Shown: positions 33,803 to 46,931 of the stretch, one piece after another | Numbering within the stretch: position 1 is the stretch's first letter | Layout of the letters: the number at the start of each line of letters is the position of its first letter | DNA from: Gadus chalcogrammus | Taxonomy: Eukaryota > Chordata > Actinopteri > Gadiformes > Gadidae | Direction: 5' to 3' | Assembly: GCF_026213295.1 (NCBI RefSeq) | Contig: NC_079415.1 | Location: 33,819,030-33,883,029, forward strand | DNA length: 64,000 bases | The notes under the pieces: model-generated | What the model was told of the DNA's origin: nothing | Databases searched by the model: none | Seen by the model: the letters and a program-made list of their open reading frames with translations, nothing else | Position numbers and translations under genes: made by a program

Positions 33803-36800
33803 GTTGAAAAAAACATAAGGGGTAACACTGTTGTTTTTTATTGGTCGTCATGAAAAAAAACAAAAGGGGGAAACACTGTGTTTTTTGTTATCGGTCGTCA
33901 TGAAAAAAAACATAAGGGGTAACACTGTTGTCCAGGTCAAATAAAATATAAGGGGTAACACTGTTGTCCTGGTCAAATAAAATATAAGGGGTAACACTGT
34001 TGTTTTTATTGGTCGTCATGAAAAAAAACATAAGGGGTAACACTTGTTTTTTATTGGTCTTCATGAATAAAACATAAGGGGTAACACTGTTGTTTTTTAT
34101 CGGCCGTCGTGAAAAAAAACATAAGGGGTAACACTGTTGTTTTTATCGGTCGTCATGAAAAAAACATAAGGGGGAACACTGTTGTTTTTATTGGTCGTCA
34201 TGAAAAAAAACATAAGGGGTAACACTGTTGTTTTTTATTGGTCGTCATGAATAAAACATAAGGGGTAACACTGTTGTTTTTTGTCGTCATGAACAAAAAC
34301 ATAAGGGGTAACACTGTTGTTTTTTATTGGTCGTCATGAAAAAAACATAAGGGGTAACACTATTGTTTTTTATTGGTCGTCATGAAGAAAAACATAAGGG
34401 GTAACACTGTTGTTTTTTATTGGTCGTCATGAATAAAACATAAGGGGTAACACTGTTGTTTTTTGTCGTCATGAACAAAAACATTAGGGGCAACACTGTT
34501 GTTTTTTATCGGCCGTCGTGAAAAAAAACGTAAGGGGTAACACTGTTGTTTTTTATCGGTCGTCATGAAAAAAACATAAGGGGGAACACTGTTGTTTTTA
34601 TTGGTCGTCATGAAAAAAAACATAAGGGGTAACACTTGTTTTTTATTGGTCGTCATGAATAAAACATAAGGGGTAACACTGTTGTTTTTTGTCGTCATGA
34701 ACAAAAACATAAGGGGTAACACTGTTGTTTTTTATCGGCCGTCATAAAAAAAAACATAAGGGGTAACACTGTTGTTTTTTATCGGTCGTCATGAAAAAAA
34801 CATAAGGGGTAACACTGTCGTTTTTATTGGTCGCCATGAAAAAAAACATAAGGGGTAACACTTGTTTTTTATTGGTCGTCATGAATAAAACATAAGGGGT
34901 AACACTGTTGTTTTTTGTCGTCATGAACAAAAACATAAGGGGTAACACTGTTGTTTTTTATCGGCCGTCATAAAAAAAAACATAAGGGGTAACACTGTTG
35001 TTTTTTGTCGTCATGAACAAAAACATAAGGGGTAACACTGTTGTTTTTTATCGGCCGTCATGAAAAAAAACATAAGGGGTAACACTGTCGTTTTTATTGG
35101 TCGTCATGAAAAAAAACATAAGGGGTAACACTTGTTTTTTATTGGTCGTCATGAATAAAACATAAGGGGTAACACTGTTGTTTTTTATTGGTCGTCATGA
35201 AAAAAACATAAGGGGAAACACTGTTATTTTTATCGTCATGAACAAAAACATAAGGGGTAACACTGTTGTTTTTTATTGGTCGTCATGAATAAAACATAAG
35301 GGGTAACACTGTTGTTTTTTGTCGTCATGAACAAAAACATAAGGGGTAACACTGTTGTTTTTTATCGGCCGTCATGAAAAAAAACATAAGGGGTAACACT
35401 GTTGTTTTTTATCGGTCGTCATGAAAAAAACATAAGGGGGAACACTGTTGTTTTTATTGGTCGTCATGAAAAAAAACATAAGGGGTAACACTTGTTTTTT
35501 ATTGGTCGTCATGAACAAAAACATAAGGGGTAACACTGTTGTTTTTTATTGGTCGTCATGAACAAAAACATAAGGGGTAACACTGTTGTTTTTTATCGGC
35601 CGTCATGAAAAAAAACATAAGGGGTAACACTGTTGTTTTTTATCGGTCGTCATGAAAAAAACATAAGGGGGAACACTGTTGTTTTTATTGGTCGTCATGA
35701 ATAAAACATAAGGGGTAACACTGTTGTTTTTTGTCGTCATGAACAAAAACATAAGGGGTAACACTGTTGTTTTTTATCGGCCGTCATGAAAAAAAACATA
35801 AGGGGTAACACTGTTGTTTTTATTGGTCGTCATGAAAAAAAACATAAGGGGTAACACTTGTTTTTTATTGGTCGTCATGAATAAAACATAAGGGGTAACA
35901 CTGTTGTTTTTTGTCGTCATGAACAAAAACATAAGGGGTAACACTGTTGTTTTTTATTGGTCGTCATGAAAAAAAACATAAGGGGTAACACTGTTGTTTT
36001 TTATTGGTCATCATGAATAAAACATAAGGGGTAACACTGTTGTTTTTTGTCGTCATGAACAAAAACATAAGGGGTAACACTGTTGTTTTTTATCGGCCGT
36101 CATGAAAAAAAACATAAGGGGTAACACTGTTGTTTTTTATCGGTCGTCATGAAAAAAACATAAGGGGTAACACTGTCGTTTTTATTGGACGTCATGAAAA
36201 AAAACATAAGGGGTAACACTTGTTTTTTATTGGTCGTCATGAATAAAACATAAGGGGTAACACTGTTGTTTTTTGTCGTCATGAACAAAAACATAGGGGG
36301 TAACACTGTTGTTTTTTATCGGCCGTCATGAAAAAAAACATAAGGGGTAACACTGTCGTTTTTATTGGTCGTCATGAAAAAAAACATAAGGGGCAACACT
36401 TGTTTTTTATTGGTCGTCATGAATAAAACATAAGGGGTAACACTGTTGTTTTTTATTGGTCGTCATGAAAAAAACATAAGGGGTAACACTGTTGTTTTTT
36501 ATTGGTCGTCATGAATAAAACATAAGGGGAAACACTGTTATTTTTATCGTCATGAACAAAAACATAAGGGGTAACACTGTTGTTTTTTATTGGTCGTCAT
36601 GAATAAAACATAAGGGGTAACACTGTTGTTTTTTGTCGTCATGAACAAAAACATAAGGGGTAACACTGTTGTTTTTTATCGGCCGTCATGAAAAAAAACA
36701 TAAGGGGTAACACTGTTGTTTTTTATCGGTCGTCATGAAAAAAACATAAGGGGGAACACTGTTGTTTTTATTGGTCGTCATGAAAAAAAACATAAGGGGT

Positions 36801-39800
36801 AACACTTGTTTTTTATTGGTCGTCATGAATAAAACATAAGGGGTAACAGTGTTGTTTTTTGTCGTCATGAACAAAAACATAAGGCGTAACACTGTTGTTT
36901 TTTATTGGTCGTCATGAATAAAACATAAGGGGTAACACTGTTGTTTTTTGTCGTCATGAACAAAAACATAAGGGGTAACGCTGTTGTTTTTTATCGGCCG
37001 TCATGAAAAAAAACATAAGGGGTAACACTGTTGTTTTTTATCGGTCGTCATGAAATAAACATAAGGGGTAACACTGTCGTTTTTATTGGACGTCATGAAA
37101 AAAAACATAGGGGGTAACACTGTTGTTTTTTATTGGTCGTCATGAATAAAACATAAGGGGTAACAAGGTTGTTTTTTATTGGTCGTCATGAAAAAAACAT
37201 AGGGGGTAACACTGTTGTTTTTTTTCGTCATGAAAAAAAACATAAAGGGTAACAAGGTTGTTTTTTATTGGTCGTCATGAAAAAAACATAAGGGGTAACA
37301 CTGTTGTTTTTTATTGGTCGTCATGAATAAAACATAAGGGGAAACACTGTTATTTTTATCGTCATGAACAAAAACATAAGGGGTAACACTGTTGTTTTTT
37401 ATTGGTCGACATGAAAAAAACATAAGGGGTAACACTGTTGTTTTTTATTGGTCGTCATGAATAAAACATAAGGGGTAACACTGATGTTTTTTGTCGTCAT
37501 GAACAAAAACATAAGGGGTAACACTGTTGTTTTTTGTCGGCCGTCATGAAAAAAAACATAAGGGGTAACACTGTTGTTTTTTATCGGTCGTCATGAAAAA
37601 AACATAAGGGGGAACACTGTTGTTTTTATTGGTTGTCATGAAAAAAAACATAAGGGGTAACACTTGTTTTTTATTGGTCGTCATGAATAAAACATAAGGG
37701 GTAACACTGTTGTTTTTTGTCGTCATGAACAAAAACATAAGGGGTAACAAGGTTGTTTTTTATCGGCCGTCATGAAAAAAACACAAGGGGTAACACTGTT
37801 GTTTTTTGTCGTCATGAACAAAAACATAAGGGGTAACACTGTCGTTTTTTATCTGTCGTCATGAAAAAAACATAAGGGGTAACACTATTGTTTTTTATTG
37901 GTCGTCATGAAAAAAACATAAGGGGTAACACTGTCGTTTTTATTGGACGTCATGAAAAAAAACATAAGGGGTAACACTTGTTTTTTATTGGTCGTCATGA
38001 ATAAAACATAAGGGGTAACACTGTTGTTTTTTGTCGTCATGAACAAAAACATAAGGGGTAACACTGTCGTTTTTATTGGTCGTCATGAAAAAAAACATAA
38101 GGGGTAACACTTGTTTTTTATTGGTCGTCATGAATAAAACATAAGGGGTAACACTGTTGTTTTTTATTGGTCGTCATGAAAAAAACATAAGGGGTAACAC
38201 TGTTGTTTTTTATTGGTCGTCATGAATAAAACATAAGGGGAAACACTGTTATTTTTATCGTCATGAACAAAAACATAAGGGGTAACACTGTTGTTTTTTA
38301 TCGGCCGTCATGAAAAAAAACATAAGGGGTAACACTGTTGTTTTTTATCGGTCGTCATGAAAAAAACATAAGGGGGAACACTGTTGTTTTTATTGGTCGT
38401 CATGAAAAAAAACATAAGGGGTAACACTTGTTTTTTATTGGTCGTCATGAATAAAACATAAGGGGTAACACTGTTGTTTTTTGTCGTCATGAACAAAAAC
38501 ATAAGGGGTAACACTGTTGTTTTTTATTGGTCGTCATGAATAAAACATAAGGGGTAACACTGTTGTTTTTTGTCGTCATGAACAAAAACATAAGGGGTAA
38601 CACTGTTGTTTTTTATCGGCCGTCATGAAAAAAAACATAAGGGGTAACACTGTTGTTTTTTATCGGTCGTCATGAAAAAAACATAAGGGGGAACACTGTT
38701 GTTTTTATTGGTCGTCATGAAAAAAAACATAAGGGGTAACACTTGTTTTTTATTGGTCGTCATGAATAAAACATAAGGGGTAACACTGTTGTTTTTTGTC
38801 GTCATGAACAAAAACATAAGGCGTAACACTGTTGTTTTTTATTGGTCGTCATGAAAAAAAACATAAGGGGTAACACTGTCGTTTTTTATTGGTCGTCATG
38901 AATAAAACATAAGGGGTAACACTGTTGTTTTTTGTCGTCATGAACAAAAACATAAGGGGTAACACTGTTGTTTTTTATCGGCCGTCATGAAAAAAAACAT
39001 AAGGGGTAACACTGTTGTTTTTTATCGGTCGTCATGAAAAAAACATAAGGGGTAACACTGTTGTTTTTTATTGGTCGTCATGAATAAAACATAAGGGGAA
39101 ACACTGTTATTTTTATCGTCATGAACAAAAACATAAGGGGTAACACTGTTGTTTTTTATTGGTCGACATGAAAAAAACATAAGGGGTAACACTGTTGTTT
39201 TTTATTGGTCGTCATGAATAAAACATAAGGGGTAACACTGTTGTTTTTTGTCGTCATGAACAAAAACATAAGGGGTAACACTGTTGTTTTTTGTCGGCCG
39301 TCATGAAAAAAAACATAAGGGGTAACACTGTTGTTTTTTATCGGTCGTCATGAAAAAAACATAAGGGGGAACACTGTTGTTTTTATTGGTCGTCATGAAA
39401 AAAAACATAAGGGGTAACACTTGTTTTTTATTGGTCGTCATGAATAAAACATAAGGGGTAACACTGTTGTTTTTTGTCGTCATGAACAAAAACATAAGGC
39501 GTAACACTGTTGTTTTTTATTGGTCGTCATGAAAAAAAACATAAGGGGTAACACTGTCGTTTTTTATTGGTCGTCATGAATAAAACATAAGGGGTAACAC
39601 TGTTGTTTTTTGTCGTCATGAACAAAAACATAAGGGGTAACACTGTTGTTTTTTATCGGCCGTCATGAAAAAAAACATAAGGGGTAACACTGTTGTTTTT
39701 TATCGGTCGTCATGAAAAAAACATAAGGGGTAACACTGTTGTTTTTTATTGGTCGTCATGAATAAAACATAAGGGGAAACACTGTTATTTTTATCGTCAT

Positions 39801-40535
39801 GAACAAAAACATAAGGGGTAACACTGTTGTTTTTTATTGGTCGACATGAAAAAAACATAAGGGGTAACACTGTTGTTTTTTATTGGTCGTCATGAATAAA
39901 ACATAAGGGGTAACACTGTTGTTTTTTGTCGTCATGAACAAAAACATAAGGGGTAACACTGTTGTTTTTTGTCGGCCGTCATGAAAAAAAACATAAGGGG
40001 TAACACTGTTGTTTTTTATCGGTCGTCATGAAAAAAACATAAGGGGGAACACTGTTCTTTTTATTGGTTGTCATGAAAAAAAACATAAGGGGTAACACTT
40101 GTTTTTTATTGGTCGTCATGAATAAAACATAAGGGGTAACACTGTTGTTTTTTGTCGTCATGAACAAAAACATAAGGGGTAACAAGGTTGTTTTTTATCG
40201 GCCGTCATGAAAAAAACACAAGGGGTAACACTGTTGTTTTTTGTCGTCATGAACAAAAACATAAGGGGTAACACTGTTGTTTTTTATCGGCCGTCATGAA
40301 AAAAAACATAAGGGGTAACACTGTTGTTTTTTATTGGTCGTCATGAAAAAAACATAAGGGGTAACACTGTCGTTTTTTATCTGTCGTCATGAAAAAAACA
40401 TAAGGGGTAACACTATTGTTTTTTATTGGTCGTCATGAAAAAAACAAAAGGGGGAAACACTGTTGTCTTTGTCAAATAAAATATAAGGTGTAAAACTGTT
40501 GTTTTTTATTGGTCGTAATGGAAAAAACCATAAGG
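33803..40535. repeat. 46-bp satellite, main block
   Basis: Uninterrupted array of units such as cataaggggtaacactgttg + ttttttattggtcgtcatga + A-run. Five unit variants recur in order (gaataaaa; ttgtcgtcatgaacaaaaa with attg missing; atcggccgtcatg; atcggtcgtcatg with gggggaacac; short attggtcgtcatg with cacttg), giving a higher-order repeat of about 225 bp and longer periods. Repeated 68-codon minus-strand open stretches arise because units are about 15.3 codons long; I do not consider them genes. Confidence 0.97.
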
Positions 40536-40858
40536 GAAATAATAGAAATACACACATACTTTTTAATGTCATTTTTATCCTCTTTATTGATGATTGATTA
40601 TTATGTATTGTCATCGCCTCAGTGGTGCAGTGGAGAGAGCAGTGAGCTAACCCCCTGGAGACCGGGGTTCAAGTCCGGTTTACGTCCTCTGTTGGAAGAC
40701 ACTTATTTCCATTTCATGCGAATTATAACGTAGCGATAGTATAACCATTGTAACGACTTTGTTCAGTGTCGTGATGGTGCATTGATTAGTTTGGAGGTTC
40801 ACACTCTGAACAGCTCAGGTTCGGATCCCCGCAAAAACGTCGAAACATTTTTTTTTTA
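40536..40858 (+). repeat. Dimeric tRNA-like (SINE-like) insert in the satellite, copy 1
   Basis: Two Pol III-type promoters lie in tandem. Unit 1: A-box-like TGGTGCAGTGG at 40623-40633 and B-box-like GGTTCAAGTCC at 40666-40676. Unit 2: A-box-like TGGTGCATTGATTAGTTTGG from 40775 and B-box-like GGTTCGGATCC at 40818-40828. The arms do not fold into a proper T stem around a 7-base loop, so these are tRNA-derived repeats rather than tRNA genes. An extensive copy lies 1064 bases downstream. Confidence 0.7.
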
Positions 40859-41592
40859 TCGTTCGTCATGAAAAAAAACATTAGGGGTAACACTGTTGTT
40901 TTTTATTGGTCGTCATGAAAAAAAACATAAGGGGTAACACTGTTGTTTTTTATCGGTCGTCATGAAAAAAACATAAGGGGTAACACTGTCGTTTTTATTG
41001 GTGGTCATGAAAAAAAACATAAGGGATAACACTTGTTTTTTATTGGTCGTCATGAATAAAACATAAGGGGTAACACTGTTGTTTTTTGTCGTCATGAACA
41101 AAAACATAAGGGGTAACACTGTTGTTTTTTATTGGTCGTCATGAATAAAACATAAGGGGTAACACTGTTGTTTTTTGTCGTCATGAACAAAAACATAAGG
41201 GGTAACACTGTTGTTTTTTATCGGTCGTCATGAAAAAAACATAAGGGGGAACACTGTTGTTTTTATTGGTCGTCATGAAAAAAAACATAGGGGGTAACAC
41301 TGTTGTTTTTTATTGGTCGTCATGAATAAAACATAAGGGGTAACACTGTTGTTTTTTGTCGTCATGAACAAAAACATAAGGGGTAACAAGGTTGTTTTTT
41401 ATTGGTCGTCATGAAAAAAACATACGGGGTAACATTTTTTTTTTTATTGGTCGTCATGAAAAAAAACATAAGGGGTAACACTGTTGTTTTTTGTCGTCAT
41501 GAACAAAAACATAAGGGGTAACACTGTTGTCTTTGTCAAATAAAATATAAGGTGTAAAACTGTTGTTTTTGATTGGTCGTAATGGAAAAAAC
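40859..41592. repeat. 46-bp satellite, block between the two SINE-like inserts
   Basis: Same unit variants as the main block. Together with one SINE-like insert it forms a duplicated segment of about 1064 bp. Confidence 0.95.
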
Positions 41593-41930
41593 CATAAGGG
41601 AAATAATAGAAATTCACACATACTTTTTAATGTCATGTTTTCCTTTTTATTGATGATTGATTATTATGTATTGTCATCGCCTCAGTGGTGCAGTGGAGAG
41701 AGCTGTGAGCTAACCCCCTGGAGACCGGGGTTCAAGTCCGGTTTACGTCCTCTGATGGAAGACACATATTTCCATTTCATGCGAATTATAACGTCAAGTA
41801 TAACCATTGTGACGACTTTATTCAGTGTCGTGATGGTGCATTGATTAGTTTGGAGGTTCACACTCTGAACAGCTCAGGTTCGGATCCTCGCAAAAACGTC
41901 GAATCATTTTTTTTTTATCGTTCGTCATGA
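41593..41930 (+). repeat. Dimeric tRNA-like (SINE-like) insert, copy 2
   Basis: Nearly identical to 40536-40858 (a few substitutions, one 4-base loss near aacgtcaagtata). B-box-like sequences at 41729-41739 and 41877-41887. The satellite flanks on both sides also match copy 1, so it arose by duplication of the array and not by a second insertion. Confidence 0.7.
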
Positions 41931-43808
41931 AAAAAAACATTAGGGGTAACACTGTTGTTTTTTATTGGTCGTCATGAAGAAAAACATAAGGGGTAACACT
42001 GTTGTTTTTTATCGGTCTTCATTAAAAAAACATAAGGGGTAACACTGTCGTTTTTATTGGTCGTCATGAAAAAAAACATACGGGGTAACACTTGTTTTTT
42101 ATTGGTCGTCATGAATAAAACATAAGGGGTAACACTGTTGTTTTTTGTCGTCATGAACAAAAACATAAGGGGTAACACAGTTGTTTTTTATTGGTCGTCA
42201 TGAAAAAAAACATAAGGGGTAACACTTGTTTTTTATTGGTCGTCATGAAAAAAACATAAGGGGTAACACTGTTGTTTTTTATTGGTCGTCATGAATAAAA
42301 CATAAGGGGTAACACTGTTGCTTTTTGTCGTCATGAACAAAAACATAAGGGGTAACACTGTTGTTTTTTATCGGCCGTCATGAAAAAAAACATAAGGGGT
42401 AACACTGTTGTTTTTTATCGGTCGTCATGAAAAAAACATAAGGGGTAACACTGTCGTTTTTATCGGTCGTCATGAAAAAAAACATAAGGGGTAACACTTG
42501 TTTTTTATTGGTCGTCATGAATAAAACATTAGGGGTAACACTGTTGTTTTTTGTCGTCATGAACAAAAACATGAGGGGTAACACTGTTGTTTTTTATCGG
42601 TCGTCATGAAAAAAAACATGACGGGTAACACTGTTGTTTTTTATTGGTCGTCATGAAAAAAAACATAAGGGGTAACACTTGTTTTTTATTGGTCGTCATG
42701 AATAAAACATAATGGGTAACACTGTTGTTTTTTGTCGTCATGAACAAAAACATAAGGGGTAACACTGTTGTTTTTTATTGGTCGTCATGAAAAAAACATA
42801 AGGGGTAACACTGTTGTTTTTTATTGGTCGTCATGAATAAAACATATTCAACTGTCGTTTTTATTGGTCGTCATGAAAAAAAACATAAGGGGTAACACTT
42901 ATTTTTTATTGGTCGTCATGAATAAAACATAAGGGGTAACACTGTTGTTTTTTGTCGTCATGAACAAAAACATAAGGGGTAACACAGTTGTTTTTTATTG
43001 GTCGTCATGAAAAAAAACATAAGGGGTAACACTTGTTTTTTATTGGTCGTCATGAAAAAAACATAAGGGGTAACACTGTTGTTTTTTATTGGTCGTCATG
43101 AATAAAACATAAGGGGTAACACTGTTGCTTTTTGTCGTCATGAACAAAAACATAAGGGGTAACACTGTTGTTTTTTATCGGCCGTCATGAAAAAAAACAT
43201 AAGGGGTAACACTGTTGTTTTTTATCGGTCGTCATGAAAAAAACATAAGGGGTAACACTGTCGTTTTTATCGGTCGTCATGAAAAAAAACATAAGGGGTA
43301 ACACTTGTTTTTTATTGGTCGTCATGAATAAAACATTAGGGGTAACACTGTTGTTTTTTGTCGTCATGAACAAAAACATAAGGGGTAACACTGTTGTTTT
43401 TTATCGGTCGTCATGAAAAAAAACATAACGGGTAACACTGTTGTTTTTTATTGGTCGTCATGAAAAAAAACATAAGGGGTAACACTTGTTTTTTATTGGT
43501 CGTCATGAATAAAACATAAGGGGTAACACTGTTGTTTTTTGTCGTCATGAACAAAAACATAAGGGGTAACACTGTTGTTTTTTATTGGTCGTCATGAAAA
43601 AAACATAAGGGGTAACACTGTTGTTTTTTATTGGTCGTCATGAATAAAACATATTCAACTGTCGTTTTTATTGGTCGTCATGAAAAAAAACATAAGGGGT
43701 AACACTTATTTTTTATTGGTCGTCATGAATAAAACATAAGGGGTAACACTGTTGTTTTTTGTCGTCATGAACAAAAACATAAGGGGTAACACTGTTGTTT
43801 TTTATTAA
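41931..43808. repeat. 46-bp satellite, right block
   Basis: Continues the array and ends at ttttttattaagccgagg. It contains an exact 807-bp period: the rare junction aacatattcaactgtcg occurs at 42841 and again at 43648. Confidence 0.96.
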
Positions 43809-44977
43809 GCCGAGGCTTCCAGCCATAGGACGTGACGGGACGGAGGCAGAACCACCCATGGAACCACCCCCACGCGGACATTTAACACACACACACACAC
43901 TGATCGTCCTCCTAGCCTCCTCCTAGCCTACTTTTCAATAAAGTCACACTGATTATAATAACACAAATTTAATGATTATATTTCAAAAGTATAACATTTA
44001 TTTTAGTAATATCCATTCCTCGTTGTTATCTGTATATATTGTCCTTTACTGCACCATTTATTCTGGTGGGGGGTAAATCGATCTATTTATCTATCAATCC
44101 AACACATTGTATATTTTTTAATAGTCCGCTGGTGTATTGTCAGAAAAGCACGGAGGTTTTGTCACAGTTTAACCTCAGTTAAACTCACAATACCAATGAG
44201 TATTTCATCCCTGAGGAAAGGATTAAACACATTGTGGCTAGACTCTAGCTCTTAAAGAAATAAATTGTTTATAACTTAACCTTTTTATCTGAGTTATAGA
44301 CAACACTGTTATAAATGTAGCATTATGTATTGTTATATTATCCATGATTTTTTTTTTGTCCTGTCCAAGATTCGATGACCTTTATTTTTTTAGTTAATGT
44401 GCTGTTGCATGTCTAAGCCAATAGATGGCAGTGTGGGCTAAATGATGCAGTTCTGAACAATTTGGGGTATATTAAATTTCCTTTGGCTAATTTTCACTCA
44501 AAAATGAACATATTTCCCCCGTTTTTTAATGACACAGTTACTGAAACACATTGGTCTTCAAAGTCAACAATAGATGGTAAATATAGAAAATGGATACAAA
44601 AAATTGTGAAGACAACTAAAAAGTGAACTTCAAAACAAATATTGTCTTATTGATATCGGAATATTGTATCAACATACCTTTTATAAAACTAGTACAAGTA
44701 CAACGTGTACTAGACTAATTCTCTGAGAAACAGACCACTATTTCGGGAGCACTGAACAATGTCGCCTCACTTTCAGGGAGGCCCATCTATCAATCTATAT
44801 ATATATATATCTCGTTTAGGATCTATTTTCTCAAGAACATCACTCTCAACAGACATGCTTATCATGCTGCGCACCATTACAAGCCTCTGCAGACTAAAAC
44901 ATGAAGCAATTCAAGAAGAGGCATAGATAGAATCGCCTTGTGTCATCATCTAATCTCAACTGTCATCTAATACGGTC
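43809..44977. other. AT-rich spacer, nothing recognised
   Basis: Ordinary AT-rich sequence with a short (CA)n and a short (AT)n; no gene or element recognised until the LINE fragment. Confidence 0.6.
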
Positions 44978-45149
44978 ATGTGGTGCCACCAAGGAAGCAT
45001 CCTAGGGCTTTATATCAACGACATGGAGTCAGCTTGTACCTGCAACCTCTATCTTTATGCAGACGATTCAGCCCTCTTAGTCTCTCATCATGATAAAACT
45101 GTGGTGGAGAGTTTACCAAGTTCAGAGCTTCAGAAGTTCAGAAGGCTAC
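44978..45149 (+). pseudogene. LINE reverse transcriptase fragment, 5' part (interrupted by the CACTA-like element)
   Basis: Reads HQGSILGLYINDMESACTCN then LYLYADDSALLVSHHDKTVV. These are the (P)QGSILGPLLF..YIND and YADD motifs of a non-LTR reverse transcriptase palm; the usual PLLFL after LG is deleted. The reading stops where the 13.4-kb element begins and resumes at 58542, which shows that the element inserted into this LINE copy. Confidence 0.85.
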
Positions 45150-45159
45150 ATCCCAGCTA

Positions 45160-45545
45160 ACGCAGTTACGTCGCCGCGACGTCGCGGTTACGTAACTTTA
45201 TGACCAAACATAGGTTGCCGCAACGTAAGTTTCAACGTTGCCGCGACGTGCGGGTGAAAGACGCGATCACGTTGCCGCAATGTATCTTGGCGACGTTGCT
45301 CGTCCGTAACTGCCACGTCCTGGCGACGTCGTGGCAACCAAAATACATACTGGCGACATTTATGCAACCTTCTTCAAAAAGGTTGCCATAACGTTGCCAT
45401 AACGTTGCAAGGACGTTCTTGGCGACGTTGCTCGTCCGTAACTGCCACGTCCTGGCGACGTCGTGGCAACCAAAATACATACTGGCGACATTTATGCAAC
45501 CTTCTTCAAAAAGGTTGCCATAACGTTGCAAGGACGTTAGGGCGG
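45160..45545. repeat. Left subterminal repeat region of the CACTA-like element
   Basis: Dense gttgccgcaacgt / cgacgtcgcgg motifs, with a duplicated unit of about 132 bp (ggcgacgttgctcgtccgta at about 45288 and 45420; tttatgcaaccttcttcaaa in both). The motif resembles those of the right end. Confidence 0.88.
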
Positions 45546-46429
45546 ATCTGCATGGTGCAGTCCTCATTTGCCCTTTATAGAACCCACAAAATCTAGTCTG
45601 AAATCTACAAGCCACATAAATATTTTACCTACATTTTGGCTGGTGGCTGTTGCTAATGTGGACCCCAAGCCTATTCAAAAGACAAGACAGTACACTAACA
45701 AATATCAATTTATTATATTTTTATTTCAAATAATTTTGAATTCAATTTTGGGGATGTTCTTCCGCCTGCCGTTCCATCCGACCCTGTGAAGAACAAATAA
45801 AAGAGAACACGTGAGTGCATTTATATTCATTTTACATTCAGTCAAATGTCATTGTACATTTAGTCAAAACTTAAATATGTTATGCCGAGGTTACGCTAGA
45901 CTCGAGCGTGAGCACGTTCTAGATAGCAGCCCAAGTGGCTATGAAAGCTAAGCATTGCCGGATAATGTCTAATAGTAAGAAGACGGTAGACGGGGTCTGG
46001 CATTGCGGACGTTGCGCCTAAACAACGTAAATATTCATCCTGGAAACACGAAGTCAAGCCAACTCACTTTGCACTACAGCTGCAGGAAATGCATTTTATA
46101 GTTCTTATGTTATTTAATTTAAACTTTTTAGCGTGTAGTTGATCAATGTATTAATCCTGCAGTGTATTTTACACCAATACCACACCAGGAATGGGGATCA
46201 TTAGCGTCATCATGCGTTGTGTTCGTCAAAAGGCTCTAGAATATTTAGTTGCCGGTAGATCTGTTCGGGATTTAGTTGTTGAGCGAACCTTGTATTGCAA
46301 CGGAGATTTGTTAGTGAACGTGTTATCCCTGTGTAACAGTGTAAATAATTACTTTCTTTTATTTGTTAAATTCTGTTAAACTTGGGACTCCAACCAATAT
46401 TTTATATTTTATTCTGAAGGTCCACGGCG

Positions 46430-46852
46430 GAAGTTTGTGTTTGAAAGTTCAGAAGCAACCAAGCTTACGTTGTGGTAAGTCGCCGTTCTGTCCGCTTGTA
46501 AATAAAGTTCACTTATAAATGCAAACCATGTAAAGAACGATGTTTAAAATATAGCATAACATGTAAAATCTAATGTTACATGTTGTAAGGCGTTTTGTTG
46601 GTTTGTGTGTGATGTTTGAGGAGTTCTTGAGCACGAGGTTTATGTGACATGTGCGCGCTAATGCGGGCCTCCTCTTTTATAGTTGTGTGTTGTCCCATGT
46701 TGCAGGTATGTTCACTTAATGTTTAGTTTGTAAATACCACTATACGATCACTTAATGTTTTTTGTTGTAAATACCACTATACGATCATTTGAAGTTTGTG
46801 TTTGAAAGTTCAGAAGCAACCAAGCTTACGTTGTGTTCGAACGGACTATGGC

Positions 46853-46926
<74 letters not shown>
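46430..46926. repeat. Local duplication and (AT)n tract
   Basis: A 45-base segment (gaagtttgtgtttgaaagtt...accaagcttacgttgtg) occurs at 46430 and 46790, and aaataccactatacgatca also occurs twice. An (AT)n tract of about 70 bases follows at 46857-46926. No gene assigned. Confidence 0.85.

Positions 46927-46931
<5 letters not shown>

Noticed and set aside
40614..40690. Possible true tRNA gene
   Set aside because: A and B boxes are present, but the T stem does not pair around a 7-base loop, and no acceptor stem was found.
34417..43391. A 68-codon minus-strand frame repeated more than ten times (MLPLMFLFMTT...)
   Set aside because: It follows the satellite's unit order and has no start context, splice signals or domain; identity reflects array homogenisation.
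33803..43808. Resemblance to a CRISPR array (short regular repeats)
   Set aside because: There are no unique spacers: the whole unit is repeated, the organism is a vertebrate, and no cas genes are present.
45232..45615. 127-codon minus-strand frame with an internal repeat
   Set aside because: It is a translation of the duplicated left subterminal repeats of the CACTA-like element, not a protein gene.
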